NCBI GenBank assembly: GCA_026027325.1 | Contig: JAMSLZ010000002.1 | Location: forward strand, 620,001 to 684,000 | Origin: Actinomucor elegans | Lineage: Eukaryota > Mucoromycota > Mucoromycetes > Mucorales > Mucoraceae | Direction of reading: 5' to 3' | DNA length: 64,000 bases | Shown here: positions 46,602 to 58,749 of the stretch, piece after piece | Layout: every line of letters starts with the position of its first letter | How positions within the stretch are numbered: position 1 is the stretch's first letter | Notes under the pieces: generated by a model | What the model was told of the DNA's origin: nothing | What the model saw: only the letters and a program-made list of their open reading frames with translations | The model's database searches: none | Made by a program: the position numbers and the translations under genes

Positions 46602-48393
46602 ATGAATTTGGAATTGCTAGGTTAGAATCGATGCAAAAAAAAAGCACCTACAAAAATGTACTCATTATAATTAGATCCTTGGGAACAAGAATACCCCCAA
46701 GTTATTGAAGAAACACTCGAAGACGGTTATGTTCTCAATTGCAAGTTCAATCGACGCGGTACATTATTAGCAGCAGGCTGTTTAGACGGACGCTGTGTCG
46801 TGTGGGACTTTGATACAAAAGGTGTGTCGCGTAATTTGGTGGGTCATGTCAAACCTATTGCAAGTATAAGGTAAACTAACTATCGTATTAAAGAGAAACA
46901 AGTATTCATCAGTGCATTTATAAAAGCTGGTCTCGTAATGGAAGGTATTTACTTTCAGCTTCCAAAGATTGGACATGCATCTATTGGGATCTAGTGCAAG
47001 GCACTAAAAAAACAAAGATCCGGTTTGATACTCAACTCATGATGGCGCACATGCATCCCAAAAACAAGTAAGATAATAAACCAACGACTAGCATATAACT
47101 CACAACATATGACCAGTACACGATTTGTAGCAGCACTATTTCAGGAAAGCCCTGTTATTGTGGATATCATTGGAGACGAGATCAAAAAGACGATATTACC
47201 GATAGAGCTAGAAGAGAAAGATGAATCAGCTAAACAGTAATATATCTATGCAGCACCCAAAGTTTTCGTTCTCGAATTAACCAATGGCTCTGATAGATCC
47301 TCTTTTTATGTGACAGCAGTATCATGGAACAAGATGGGCAATCGAATATATACCGGCACTTCGAAAGGCCATCTGAACATCATTGATGTAGAAACCAATA
47401 AAGTAAGGACATGAGCAATTTAACGTGCGTAAAAGCTCATTGGGGTATTTTAGATTACTTATTCCACAAGGATAGCAAACACCATTATCAAAGGCATACA
47501 ATGGAGTAGAAATGGACGGTAAGCCCAACAAAGAATAGTTTGAATGATATGCTGATAATAACTTACTAGCGATATGCTAATCAACGCGAATGATCGTGTC
47601 ATACGTTATTACCGACTGGATGAAGAAACTGGCATACCTAAACTGCGAAATAAGTTTCAAGATTTAGTGAATCGAATCCAATGGAGTCAAAGTTGCTTCA
47701 GTGCAGATGGCGAGTTTGTTATAGGTGGATCAGGGCACAAAGCAGAGCACAATATATATATTTGGGATAAAAATATTGGTAATCTGGTCAAGATTCTAGA
47801 AGGACCCAAAGAACCACTAGATGATATAGCTGTAAAGTATATAAAATGAGAGTTTACATGATCTAGTTTCTAATATGCATCTGATAGTGGCATCCCGTAA
47901 GACCTATTATTGGATCAGTCAGTAGTTTTGGCAACATATACATTTGGACAGCAAAACACGAAGAAAATTGGAGTGCTTTTGCTCCAGATTTTATTGAACT
48001 TGAAGAAAACTTAGAATACGAAGAAAAGGAAGATGAATTTGACGTGGTAAGCTACATTATTTATCGAAAAAAAAAACTGGCGTCTTCTAATTATTTATAA
48101 AGGTGCCTGATGATGAAAAAACCAAACGTAAACAAGTCGATGAAGACATATCCGTGGATGTGACGGCTTGCGATAGTATCCAGGCGTTTCTAGATTCAGA
48201 TGAAGAAGAAGATAAGGAAGAGGTGTTTTATCTACCTTCTTTACCTTTTGAAGAAGACGGCCAGAAATCAACTCACATGAGCAGTGATGAAGAATATACA
48301 AAAAAATCCGTCATCAAGCGAAAGCTATTGAAAAAGAAAAAGAAATCTGCTGAAAATATAGATGAAAGACCGAAAAAAGTTTTAAAAAAATAA
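46602..48393 (+). CDS. SWD1: COMPASS histone methyltransferase subunit Swd1/RBBP5
   Basis: Nine exons: 46602-46620, 46675-46870, 46927-47067, 47117-47236, 47297-47402, 47454-47518, 47570-47831, 47888-48046, 48103-48393; 452 aa. A WD40 propeller with family-specific blocks: [16 protein letters not shown] near the start, [48 protein letters not shown] and [21 protein letters not shown]. That last hinge is diagnostic for Swd1/RBBP5. The acidic and lysine-rich C-terminus follows. The protein is a core scaffold of the Set1 complex that methylates H3K4. At the fourth intron the acceptor must be GATAG at 47292-47296; the tempting one 40 nt downstream breaks the frame. Its stop is 80 bp from the end of convergent RPB12. 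Confidence 0.95.
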
Positions 48394-48473
48394 AGCTTTG
48401 ATGAATTCACCGTTTATTTAAACTAAAGGTGATATGTCTATTTACAATTACTACGTGCTGGTTCTCAACTATT

Positions 48474-48771
48474 CTAACGAGCTTCAAATTGCACCACTAG
48501 TAGAATAGATTTAGGTTAAAATCAACGATAAAAGAGCAATTTCAATACATACTTCTCTTGGTTCTTTTCTTGTACATGATTCTGTGTCCACAATCTTGAC
48601 AACGGATAGGTTCTCTAGGCTTCAATTGGTTCTCAGCGCCACAATCTATAAGGATAATTCTCAGTTAATTGGATTGTAAATGGAATAACCAAATCAAAGT
48701 TGAATATTACCAGCACACAAGTAAGACATGGCAACAGGTTGACGAATAGGGGCACCTTGATATCCTTCCAT
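48474..48771 (-). CDS. RPB12: RNA polymerase I/II/III shared subunit Rpb12 (ABC10-alpha)
   Basis: Three exons in transcript order: 48771-48711, 48645-48553, 48496-48474; 58 aa. The zinc-binding CADCG and CQDCG pairs and the C-terminal block YKKRTKRMVQFEAR match Rpb12, which sits at the Rpb2/Rpb3 interface of all three nuclear RNA polymerases. The gene falls below usual ORF-length cut-offs because its two introns split it, but the join is unambiguous. TATATAAA ends immediately before the ATG. Confidence 0.95.
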
Positions 48772-49429
48772 TTTATATAGTTTGATTGAAATTGAAAGGC
48801 AATTGAATGAGAGGAATCAAGAAGCAAAGGAAAAAAAAAAAATACGGCAGTCACCTTATTCAATATTAAATCTCCGATCAACAGGTTATCCTATGGACAC
48901 TATCGCTGAGTTGGAAATGCTTTGTTTTTAAATGAAAAAACTACAGTGTTTCCATATCAAATTTCTTTAAGAAAAGCTGTTAATCGCATAAAAGGCCTAA
49001 CATAAATAATATACCATCACCTACACATTGCAACTCAAAACTCTTTATTTATTTATTATTGAAAATATTGAAAGAAACAGAAAATCTCAAGTAAAAAATT
49101 AAGAATTTGCTGATCATTTGTATATTTAACAATCGGTAGCCATTAAATGATTGTTAGAATAATAAAGGTATTACTAGTTAGCATTGCATGTTTTCAAAAG
49201 TAGTAATGCTCATTAATTCCGTTTTTTTTTTTTTTTTTTTTTTTTTTTTCAATTGTTTCCAATGTAATGTTCTGTTTTTATTTGTATAGAATAAAAATCA
49301 AAGTTAATAAATGATCCACGATTCAAATAAGGGCACCCTTCTTGCTCGCATTCATGCTAACCTCGATAAAAGGCCTAATAAAAAATATAATTAATCGAAG
49401 GTACGGAATACATCAAGGTGATTAAGCTT
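48772..49429. other. AT-rich spacer
   Basis: Nothing recognised apart from a T run at about 49221-49249. Confidence 0.6.
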
Positions 49430-50098
49430 GATCAGTCGATACATTTTTGGTGAAGCTAAATTTATAACAAAGGTTAACATGCGATATCCATTACAAAAAA
49501 CCACAAACAACAGAATTCGAGCAGACATTATGGATCCAACATCTTCAACAGAATATGGTTTACTAGTATCAGCTATAAACAAAAGAATATGGGCATGAGG
49601 AAGATATATATAACAAATAATTAGGCTTTTTATGCATTAGATCAATTAGATTTGTGTGCTGTTTACCTCTTTTGAAATTCAGCGAGAAAATGAGCAATGA
49701 CCTCTCTCAAAATGCTATTCTTTGTCAAATCTTTGCTCAACACGCCGGACTTCTTTTCAATTACTTGAACACAAAGATCAGGATGACTAGTAGCTGTTTG
49801 CTTAAAAAAAGTAATTCTCATTGAATAACTAAAGTGAATTGCAAGTAAATGTTATAAAGTCGGGTGTACCGATTCTTCTAATAATACTGATGACATCCTA
49901 AAAAAGGTGTATCATGCATCTTGCACTATTAGGTAAAACTACCCTACGACTGATAAGACCTGTATCAATTATTCCACCGTCTGTTCTGATAATGCCTTGT
50001 AACCTCTTCATAAGATAAGACCAAAACGTGTACTGTTCATGTCGAATGGATTTTAAATACCGCTGTTCTAGGTATATTGATCAATGACATACTGTTCA
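49430..50098 (-). mobile_element. Decayed Helitron Rep (HUH replication initiator) fragment
   Basis: On the minus strand, conceptual translation in shifting frames follows the order of a Helitron Rep domain: EQYVIDQY, EQRYLKSIRHEQ, LQGII, SRRVVLP, ISIIRRIGTPDF, ITFTCN, TATSHPDLCVQV, LSKDLTKNSI, VIAHFLAEFQKR, then the two-histidine HUH motif LPHAHILLF (rc of about 49583-49603) and VEDVGSIMSA. In intact elements FQKRG runs directly into LPHAHIL; here about 70 bp of AT-rich DNA lies between them. There is at least one frameshift near 50075 and two or more stops. No helicase part or element ends are visible, so this is an inactive, truncated relic of a rolling-circle transposon. Confidence 0.8.
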
Positions 50099-50416
50099 AT
50101 CTAAAGATAATGTTTCTATTATGCGACATTTCATCCATTTCATTTTGATTGCAAATATCCTTTTTATATGCTAGCTTACTGGATTTTTACATCGTTCACT
50201 AAGCAATATAATTTTTCATATGCTTTGTTTAAAAAAGGCAGTAGGTGGGTTCAGATTGTTTTATCATATACAAGTTACTGATAGTAGTAACAATAAATTT
50301 CGTTTGCAGGTACCAATTAAAATCACGTATGTTCAACCGCTTTAAAAAAGTTTGAAAATACGCCGAAATAAATCAGGTACCTACATCGACTGTTGGATTT
50401 GTCTGACAAAAAGATA

Positions 50417-51982
50417 ATGAGTCTTCCTACAATTCTCGAAACACAAGTCGAAGATTTTATCCAAAGGCTCAAAAAACGGTAAAAGAAAAAAAAAAAGACA
50501 TTCCAAGGATCAACAATATTGATTTGTTTCGAATAGCCAAATAGTTGGCTCATTTTTTGTAGCAAAGGAAACGGCCATCATTCTTCGACAAGTAGTTTCC
50601 ATTTCTCGTTGGCGTGACGCTCATGTACTTCTAGATATTATCACTCAAACTGGCACTCGTATTGCTGCTGCACAACCGAACGGTACAAGAAATAAGACCT
50701 GGAATGACGCGTGTTTTTCATTTACTAACCGTTTCTTGTAGAACTGGCTATTGGAAACGTAGTAAAGCGTGTATTGAAAGTTATCCGAGAAGTTTCAAGA
50801 GGAGATTTGGAAACTGAGAATGATAGTAGACCCACACCCGATTACTCTAGTTTTGGTGAAGACGAGAGTGTATCAGACAATGATCAGCCTGATATTAAAT
50901 CATCCACCAACAGTAGTTTGGTCGGATCTACTACTACGGCAACGCGACCCGAGCTTACAACTCAAACTTCCATGTTTCGATTATTAGCTGATATGACTGC
51001 TTTGACTACTCGAGAACAAAAAAGAGAAGAGAATGAAAAGAGAATACGTGACTCATATCATTTGAAACCGTTGATTATTCAAGAGATTACAGAGGAAATC
51101 ATTGCTGATTTAGACTCAAAAGATACGGCTTCTATCTATAAAGGTATTGCTGATCAAGCATTAGATTTTATTCATGCCAAGTAAGTTGGATTGAGGATAT
51201 ATGGAGAGCAATGCATTTATATCGGTTTATATGAATATATTAGTGAAGTGATCATGACTATTGGTATTTCAAGAACTGTAGAAGAGTTTCTGATAAGAGC
51301 TGCTCAAAAGCGTAAATTCCAAGTCATTGTAGCCGAAACTGCACCAACGTAAAAATTAATTATCATGACTCATAAGAAAGACGCATTAAACCGATTTTTT
51401 TTATAGATACCAAGGTCATAAGATGGCCCTCTCTTTATCCAAGGCTGGTATTGATACAACTGTCATTGCAGATTCTGCTATATTTGCTGTCATGCCTCGA
51501 GTAAACAAGGTTGTTTTAGGGGCTCATGCAGGTGCGTTCTACTTTTATATTTTGATCGCCATAGCTAAAAGTTTCTGTTGAATAGTACTTGCCAATGGAG
51601 CACTTGTGTCTGTATCAGGCTCTCATTTATTGGCTGCTGCTGCCAAGCATCACTCTACACCTGTTCTTGTTTGCACTGCCTTGTACAAACTATCACCCTT
51701 GTTTGCTTACGTTGCAGACGCATTCAATGTTACTGTCTCACCACAGAATGTACTGAGCTTTCAAGAAGGACCAATCATTGATGAAGTGACTATTAGTAAT
51801 CCTTACTATGATTATGTTAGACCTGACTATGTTAGTTTATTCATTCATAACCTGTAAGTGTATAACTGTAATGAAGCTTTCTGATAAACTAACACTCTTT
51901 CCTTAGTGGATCAGCGCCACCTACTTATATCTACAGACTCATTAACGATAATTATGATGCAGACGATTCCACTCTTTTATAG
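50417..51982 (+). CDS. GCD7: Translation initiation factor eIF2B subunit beta
   Basis: Seven exons: 50417-50478, 50537-50682, 50742-51180, 51244-51348, 51407-51531, 51586-51853, 51907-51982; 406 aa. The N-terminal helical part includes [12 protein letters not shown] and [15 protein letters not shown]. The Rossmann-like C-terminal part shared by eIF2B alpha/beta/delta includes [42 protein letters not shown] and [18 protein letters not shown]. It is the regulatory beta subunit of the GDP-GTP exchange factor for eIF2 and senses phosphorylated eIF2-alpha. An Asp/Ser/Thr-rich insert (about residues 95-150) is longer than in yeast. The acceptor of intron 1 was placed at 50536 because the next AG loses the frame. 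Its stop is 47 bp from that of the convergent peroxiredoxin gene. Confidence 0.94.
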
Positions 51983-52029
51983 TCCAATAACAATATATAT
52001 CACACACTTGTAATAATGTCGCATCTTTA

Positions 52030-53053
52030 TTAATTGGCAGCATTAAAGTATTCTTGAGAACCCTTGGGATCAGGCTTGATAGTCTTGTCTCCCTTAGTCC
52101 AGTTGGCAGGACAAACCTCACCGTGCTCATCAACAAACTTGATGGCTTCAATGACACGCAAGGTTTCGTCAACAGAACGGCCAATAGGCAAGTCGTGGAT
52201 AGTAGCAGTACGAAGAGTGCCCTTGGGATCAATAATGAACAAACCACGAAGGGCTAAACCTTCCTCAGGAATCAAGACTAAAAGAAACTATCAGTATATT
52301 TGTTTTTGATATGTTAAGCATTGATCGTACCATTGTAGTTGGTGGAAATTTCCTTCTTGATATCAGAAACTAATTGATAAGATGTGTAAAAAAGAATGTT
52401 CATTCTCACGTAGTAGCAATCTTACCAAGAGGGATGTTGATAGCACCAAGTCCACCTTGCTTTCTAGGAACATTGGTCCAAGCTATACACATAAAACAAA
52501 GGATATTTAGTTGGCACATATCGTTGTCTGTTTGTGTCCATATTTACCTAAGTGAGAGAAAACAGTGCTTTACAAATGGATGAGTAACAAGAACAAAGAC
52601 GCGTCAAAATCAATTCACTTACTCGACACTGATACCGATAACCTCGGCGCCTACTTTTCTGAAATCTTCAATACGGTCACTGAAGGCTAAAAGCTCAGTA
52701 GGACAGACAAATGTAAAGTCGGCGGGATAGAAGACCATTACGACAAACTTGCCCTTGTAATCAGACAATGCTAATTCCTTGAATTCACCTTCAACAAGGG
52801 CTTGAGCAGACCATTGAGGAGCAGGATCTATGTAATAGGAAAAGAGCTTAGAATCAAATCTTGGGTCTTTTTTTTTATAGTGGTCTTTACGTTGAACAGT
52901 AGCGCGCTTTTGTTCGAGAGCGTTAGTACTTAAGAATCGAGCAACGCTGGTAGTAGCAAAGGCTTTGCGTGCAGTGGGAACAGCAACGCTGGGACGAACA
53001 GTCAATGCGACGCGAGGAACAAGAGAGGTAGCAATACGACGAGCAGCAAACAT
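52030..53053 (-). CDS. Mitochondrial typical 2-Cys peroxiredoxin
   Basis: Five exons in transcript order: 53053-52623, 52567-52548, 52482-52426, 52369-52331, 52277-52030; 264 aa. Exon 2 is only 20 nt and supplies most of the conserved FSHLAWTN segment. The N-terminus (about 45 residues, rich in Arg/Ala/Ser/Thr, few acids) is a mitochondrial presequence. The thioredoxin fold has [13 protein letters not shown] with the peroxidatic Cys and HGEVCPANW with the resolving Cys; [10 protein letters not shown] carries the GGLG motif of oxidation-sensitive peroxiredoxins. It reduces H2O2 and organic peroxides using thioredoxin. The start at MFAARR is preferred over an in-frame upstream Met at 53092, which would spoil the presequence. 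Confidence 0.94.
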
Positions 53054-55804
53054 GTTTATATCTATTAGCAAAAAAAGACGAAACAAAGACAACCTAGGCT
53101 GGCCGCTCTATTACCCCACTAATGTTACTAGCGGCAATCAAAATCTACTTCTTTACGATTCAGATACATTAAATATTTCCTCTTTGCATCAACTCAATTC
53201 ATCTAAAAGACGAGATAAGGTTCAAGCGATATTAATGATTAAAAATATAATCAAGCTAGTTCCATGGATTCAAGGGTTTCCATTATGCATCCAGTAGTTA
53301 ACGATAATCGTTTTTTCTACTTGTGAGAGTCGCTGTTTGAAGCATGAGAAACTAAATGAGATTAGTATATCTTACATTCCTATGTACAATACAATTCTTA
53401 TTGTAATTGCATTAACACGTAGAGGGATAACTATACTTGTCTTTGTTATATATATATATATTTAGTATGATAGATGGTTTGTCTGATGCTTCGGTGATGA
53501 AGTCTTTCTAGTGGTAATAACAAGATACATTTGTGAGTCTTACGGTTGAATCTCCCAATAGGATGATAATGATACATTACATAATGAGAAAATGCGTCTC
53601 GCTTAAAGTCTGAAACATTATTGGAAATATCTAGAGCGCAATACCTGGTATATTATGTATATAGCAAGTCAGAGTGCTATCAAATTAGCTTTCCTTCTTC
53701 TTTATCAACATGTAAAATGAATCTACTTCCAAAAATTTTGGTATGAATCACTCAGCTACTCAAACCAGCAACTCTTGTACAACCTCAACTTAACTACAAA
53801 AACAAGGACAGTTGCTAAAGAATGCCTGCTTCAGTAGATTACTTTTTTTTTTTTTTTTTTTTTAGAAAACAAACTTTCATCTTTCTTAATCATATCTTGG
53901 AGAATTCATCACTCAGTGCATTAGTTGGTAGTTTATGTATAAACAGCAATAAGATCTGACACAAAGGAACCGATTAGAGTCTGTTCCATTTTTTCCTAAA
54001 CTCAAAAAGATTGAATTTGTATTTGCTCAAATACTTACACGGCTTCCATCAAAAGTTGGTAAACCAACTGGAACTTGGAAAGCGGCAAAAGATGAGCTAT
54101 ATCAAGCCTTTGCAACTCTTCAAGTGATGTCCAGTTTTATACTAAAACAGCTTGGACTAGATGTACTCAATTTACTGCCAGGATATATCTGAGCAATTAT
54201 GTTAATGGATATCTCCTCGATAAAGAATCATTTCAATTTTTGGGAGAGGATTTCACTCTTTCTCAAAGTTACGTCTATCCAATTCAACATCTATGGTAAT
54301 CTTGAAAACGTGTACATTAGAGATGGATTGTATTAAACCAAAATCATCGGCGAGCAGTTTATTCCTATCTGATATTGATATTCGACCATGATATACCCCT
54401 TTACATAATGCGTAAGTTTCCCTCTCTATTATACTTTGTGTCCGTATGCTGGAATCATGGTAGTTGGGGGAAACATACCTAGTGTATGCCTTCTTTATCA
54501 GTAGATGGGGCATCCCAATTTGTTAATTATCTTACTAGATATATCTTTCTTGGATAGAATACATAGTCTTTATTTCAAAGGTCCTTGCCAAGTATTGGTA
54601 CTAAACTCTCAAAAAATGCACAACTCAAAAGGCATCTTTACGCTAGAGATAATTTACAATAGTAAACCCTTTGATATTACCAGTACGATGTGATAATATT
54701 TATGTCTCATGTAGACATTATGCTAATTCTTCATGTCTCCAAGTCGGTACCGACAATACCTCTTTTGATCATACTTGAGAACATTGGACATAGACTGGAA
54801 ATCCGGGAATTGGATATGAAAATGAGCAACATCTTTTTAGTATAAACATGGTCAATGCAGGATGCATATTGGCATATTTGCATATTTACAAAATATAGTA
54901 AAAGGAAATTACCTGAGCTGTATCACCAGAGTTGTCCAAGACTACGAAAGCCGATATTTGGTTCAGACTTACCCCTTGACTGTGGTGAACCCACTAAGGA
55001 TTAATAGTGAAATCTGATGCGTTTGTGCTTGTCTGGATGTACTATAAATTTTGATGTTTTTCGAAAGCTTTCACAGCAATTGGTTGTCGTACAATCACTG
55101 GATACTATAACGTGTAGCCCCCCCCCCCCCTCCGACTTTCTAATGAAAAAATACTGCTTGTTGAATATATCTGATACGATACTTGACAAATTACAATGGC
55201 ACCTTTTGGGTTTGTTTATCAAAAGAAATTGTTTGATGATTTTCAGCACTTCCACCAGGGCTCTGGCACATTATCTGGGGGATAGAGAAACACATCAAGC
55301 CAACAGACTCCTTCGATAAACATTTGAAATACGTGCAGAATTAATACAGGACTGCAACACCATAATAATTGAAATCCATTCCGCTGCCGTGGCATGTGTC
55401 GAGTTCAGCTTAGGCAACACAATCACTTACTCCAAAGAAGGCTTTTAACATTCAAAGCCAGTATGCACCTTTGGAAAGGATGTTCAGCCTTCTCATTGCT
55501 TTTATCTACTATAAAATTTCGTATATATTATTGGTAAAGAATGGCTTGAAATGAGCGAGCTTTTGTATTGTATATGGTTGATTAATAATACAAGTTTATA
55601 TAAGAATAAATTATACACTGTTAGCCAAATAGGCCTATCTATAAAGCGAAAGCTTGTGATTATATAAGTAATGATTAGAAAGATTAAAAGCTTCACAGAA
55701 AGAATGTTTCTAGTGAATGGAATTGCATATATGATATATAAAAGGTAGGTGTCTAAGGTATTATGTAGAAGGATTGGAAGGGTGTCCTTGAGTGAAAATC
55801 TTCA
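53054..55804. other. Spacer with possible coding debris
   Basis: Left part (to about 53950): AT-rich with a T run at 53843-53863. From about 53990 to 55480 several frame fragments on the plus strand have coding-like composition, separated by stops. None has a recognisable domain. A C run lies at about 55119-55130. Confidence 0.4.
53990..55480 (+). pseudogene. Possible decayed gene, family unknown
   Basis: Open stretches on the plus strand, about 53990-54190, 54505-54690, 55017-55320 and 55322-55450, read as ordinary-looking protein (for example EFVFAQILTRLPSKVGKP and RAELIQDCNTIIIEIHSAAV) but are broken by stops and shifts. Joining them by introns did not give one continuous model. They could be remains of one Mucoromycota-type gene or of a transposon. 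The call is weak. Confidence 0.25.
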
Positions 55805-56569
55805 TTATAAGAACAAGATGGCAAAAATAAGAGCAATAACACCAGAAGACATGGATGCCCTAACATGAACAGTGCTGCTAGTAGCGACACGTTGAGCTGC
55901 CATGGCAGCATCATCTTGACCTAAAATAGAGATACTTGCAGAGGCAGTAGCTCCAGACATGGGATCAGCAAGTGCGACAGCCTTGGGCTGAATAGTAGAT
56001 GAATTTGTCTTTTGGATGGTAAACTGGCCAGTCGATATACTATAATGGTCATTGCGAGGAGTAAGTAATGGTAGCATAAGATGAATTTTTGTTATTATAT
56101 ACGTACATTTGAGTATCGCAACTGATTTCTATCATATACAGCTCCTTTTCAGAAGGTAGGTTGCTAGGGGCCTAAAAAAGGTGAGTGATAAGTACATGTA
56201 TAAAGATTAAATGTCCACAATAACTTACAACCCAATAGATGCTGCCAGTTGTACTGTTGACATCTTGAGCGACGATAGTTGCAATAGCGTTCCGTTCACT
56301 ATTACCAAGATAAATGGCACTGACATTCAAGAGAACGTCTTCTTGAGTTTTCCAGTCTGTAAAGAAGATATGAGCTCGGACGATCTTGTTTGCTATTATA
56401 GTCTGAAATACTTACCGATAAGAATATTTTGACCAGAGGCGTATATTTCTCCAGAAACAGGAGATTGAATGGATAAAGAGGACTTGGTGGTAGGAGCGGC
56501 CACTACAGTTGAAGCAAAAAGAGCAGCAACCAAGGCGGTAGAGTAATAATAAGTAGTAGACAATTTCAT
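55805..56569 (-). CDS. Secreted GPI-anchored Ser/Thr-rich protein, Kre9/Knh1-like N-terminal domain
   Basis: Four exons in transcript order: 56569-56416, 56356-56229, 56171-56107, 56039-55805; 193 aa. It has a signal peptide (about 1-25, ending near VVAAP). An Ig-like Kre9/Knh1-type domain follows, with SIQSPVSGEIYASGQN, the DWKTQ strand, IYWVAPSNLPSEKELYMIEIS and STGQFTI. The tail is Ala/Ser-rich and ends in a hydrophobic peptide (GVIALIFAILFL) with small residues before it, the standard GPI-attachment pattern. Such proteins sit at the plasma membrane or cell wall; the Kre9 group affects beta-1,6-glucan. Length and layout match the widespread small fungal GPI family with this domain. A TATATAAA box lies about 40-46 bp upstream of the start. 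Confidence 0.85.
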
Positions 56570-56607
56570 TGTGTTGGTATAAGGATAAGTTGATCCAGTG
56601 CCGGACC

Positions 56608-56615
56608 CTTTATAT
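56608..56615 (-). promoter_or_regulatory. TATA box of the GPI-anchored protein gene
   Basis: TATATAAA on the minus strand, about 39-46 bp before the start codon. Confidence 0.45.
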
Positions 56616-57814
56616 ATGTATTTTTTTTTGGGGGGAAAGATATCTGGGCGCTTCCAAGCAAAAACTTGTCTTGATCGCTCTTCTGTCAATTGACTGAATA
56701 ATTGACATATGCAAAAACGACAAATACTTGATAAAGGCACTGCCGTGTAACTAGAGGCATTTTCACATGTTGGTTACCTGTCTGTTCATCGTGCCACGTT
56801 TTCATATAAGAAACCGTTCCAATCCGATTATTTTATATGTCTAGAATAAAGTTATTTAGTTTCAAGTAATCCGATTCGGTAACACTTCAGGGTTGAATTG
56901 CTCCATTAAGCTAAAACTTACATAATAGTACAAGAACGACCTAACGTCATAATATGTAGAGATAAACAAAAGGGCTCTTTATCTTTATAGGTTATTGAAA
57001 TAGAGATTGTAATCTCATATCTATCAAGTAGAACCTCGGTACTATATATTTCATATTACTCGTTCTTCATATAATCATAAAGATCAAGGGCCGACGTTAC
57101 AGAATTTTTACTAGTCTTTAGACATACTAAGATGACCAAAATCAACTTTTTTATAATTTAAACGACAAGAACAATGTATAAAGAACAATTCACAATAGGG
57201 ACATGTTCCTTCGATTACCTTTAGTACAAGAAATATATGCATATATAAGTCCTGGGAAATGAAGAGTAGAAATATGTACATCTCGAATTATATGGTGCTT
57301 AAAACAGCGTTGCCTGATATTGTTCTCCCGCCTTTTCAAATGGGGTTGTACGCGTAAGGTACACGCTGTATTCAAAATATGGCAATATGTCTCGCCAAGA
57401 TGTTCAAAGCCTGTTATTGATCTAACTTTATTGTAGCTTTGTGCTTACGGTAATGACTTTTATTCTTTTTTCGATAAAAACGTATTCAAGATGATTGGAA
57501 GTAGCGTTACCCAGAAAATGGGTGGGGTGTCGATGTCAACTGTCTCTTTTGCTTGGCCTTCGGAAGAAAACCTGGACTTCCAATGATCCACCCCAATTGT
57601 GTCTTTCCTGTCGTTAGCCAGCCCCATCATCGCGTAGCTTGTACGTCATGCCTGGGGAGCAAGAGTAGCATCTGATTGTTATCTAGTATAGACTCCGTAG
57701 TTTTCATCAGATCTATATATATATATATATATAAAAGTATCAGTGTGTATACAGAACTGACTAGTGTATCGAAAGGTGTAATCGTGTTGTATTTATTATA
57801 CCCTTGGTATTTTT

Positions 57815-58065
57815 TTGAAATCAGCTCGGTCGGTTACAGTTTAATCTCGCATCTGACAACTACTACATGTTGAAAATGAACTAGTATATCTACTAGGGCC
57901 ATTGTTTAGCAAAAGTGCTATGATTACATTGTATTTTAATGAATGGCTGTGAAATATTGCAATTCATAAAATACAAATATACTGTTTGATAGATCAACTA
58001 CCAAAATGATCTCCTTTTAATATTGCATCTGATGATTATTACAGACTTAGAATAAGTCTTTTATA
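57815..58065 (+). repeat. Tandem pair of dispersed repeat copies
   Basis: Cores at about 57853 (TCTCGCATCTGACAACTAC) and 58022 (TATTGCATCTGATGATTAT), about 169 bp apart. The first ends with ATATCTACTAGGGCC. The second continues into CTTAGAATAAGTC. Confidence 0.7.
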
Positions 58066-58749
58066 CTATACTATATTTTTGTCTCAAAAAGCAATGTAAT
58101 CTTAAACTAATGTTCTTTATATCCATACGCACAGCCATCACTTTAAGCACAAAAAAAGGATTAGGTTTGGACTCAAGATAAAGTATGCAGAATTCGCTTT
58201 ATTGTATTCAACTAAACCACAGCCTTGTATTACCCTTCCTATTCGAATACTCATTTTTAAATTGATATATTAACAACACTAACAGTATTTTTATTCTCAA
58301 TAGTATACAGTGAAGAGACCATATCCAATTGATAAATGGAATCTATTGTACAACGAAATCAATTGCTAATAGAGAGCAAGTGCTATTTTCATTATGTATA
58401 AAGTTTTTTTAAATAGGTCTATATAATATAAAGGAGAGTTGCAGTCGACACATTGATTATCAGGACTTGACGTTTGAATATCTATCTACTTCATTTATAA
58501 AAAAAAAAATGCAATTGCAATCTTCAAGTAGTCTACATGTTCATCTTTTCGGGCATGCCTAGGTCACAATACTTCCTTTATACAAAATATGTCTGCATAC
58601 TCCCAATTATATAAGGCTTACATTTTCAATAGAATATTTTTCGAAAATGATATCTTCATACTTTACATAAACAAGATATCAGGCTGATATTTTGAGTCTA
58701 AAAGGAATACCCTTATCAAAATTTCAGAAATCATGCTATTTTCAACACC

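Noticed and set aside
47237..47336. Apparent frameshift in SWD1 at its fourth intron
   Set aside because: Using the acceptor GATAG at 47292-47296 instead of the one near 47336 restores a continuous conserved frame.
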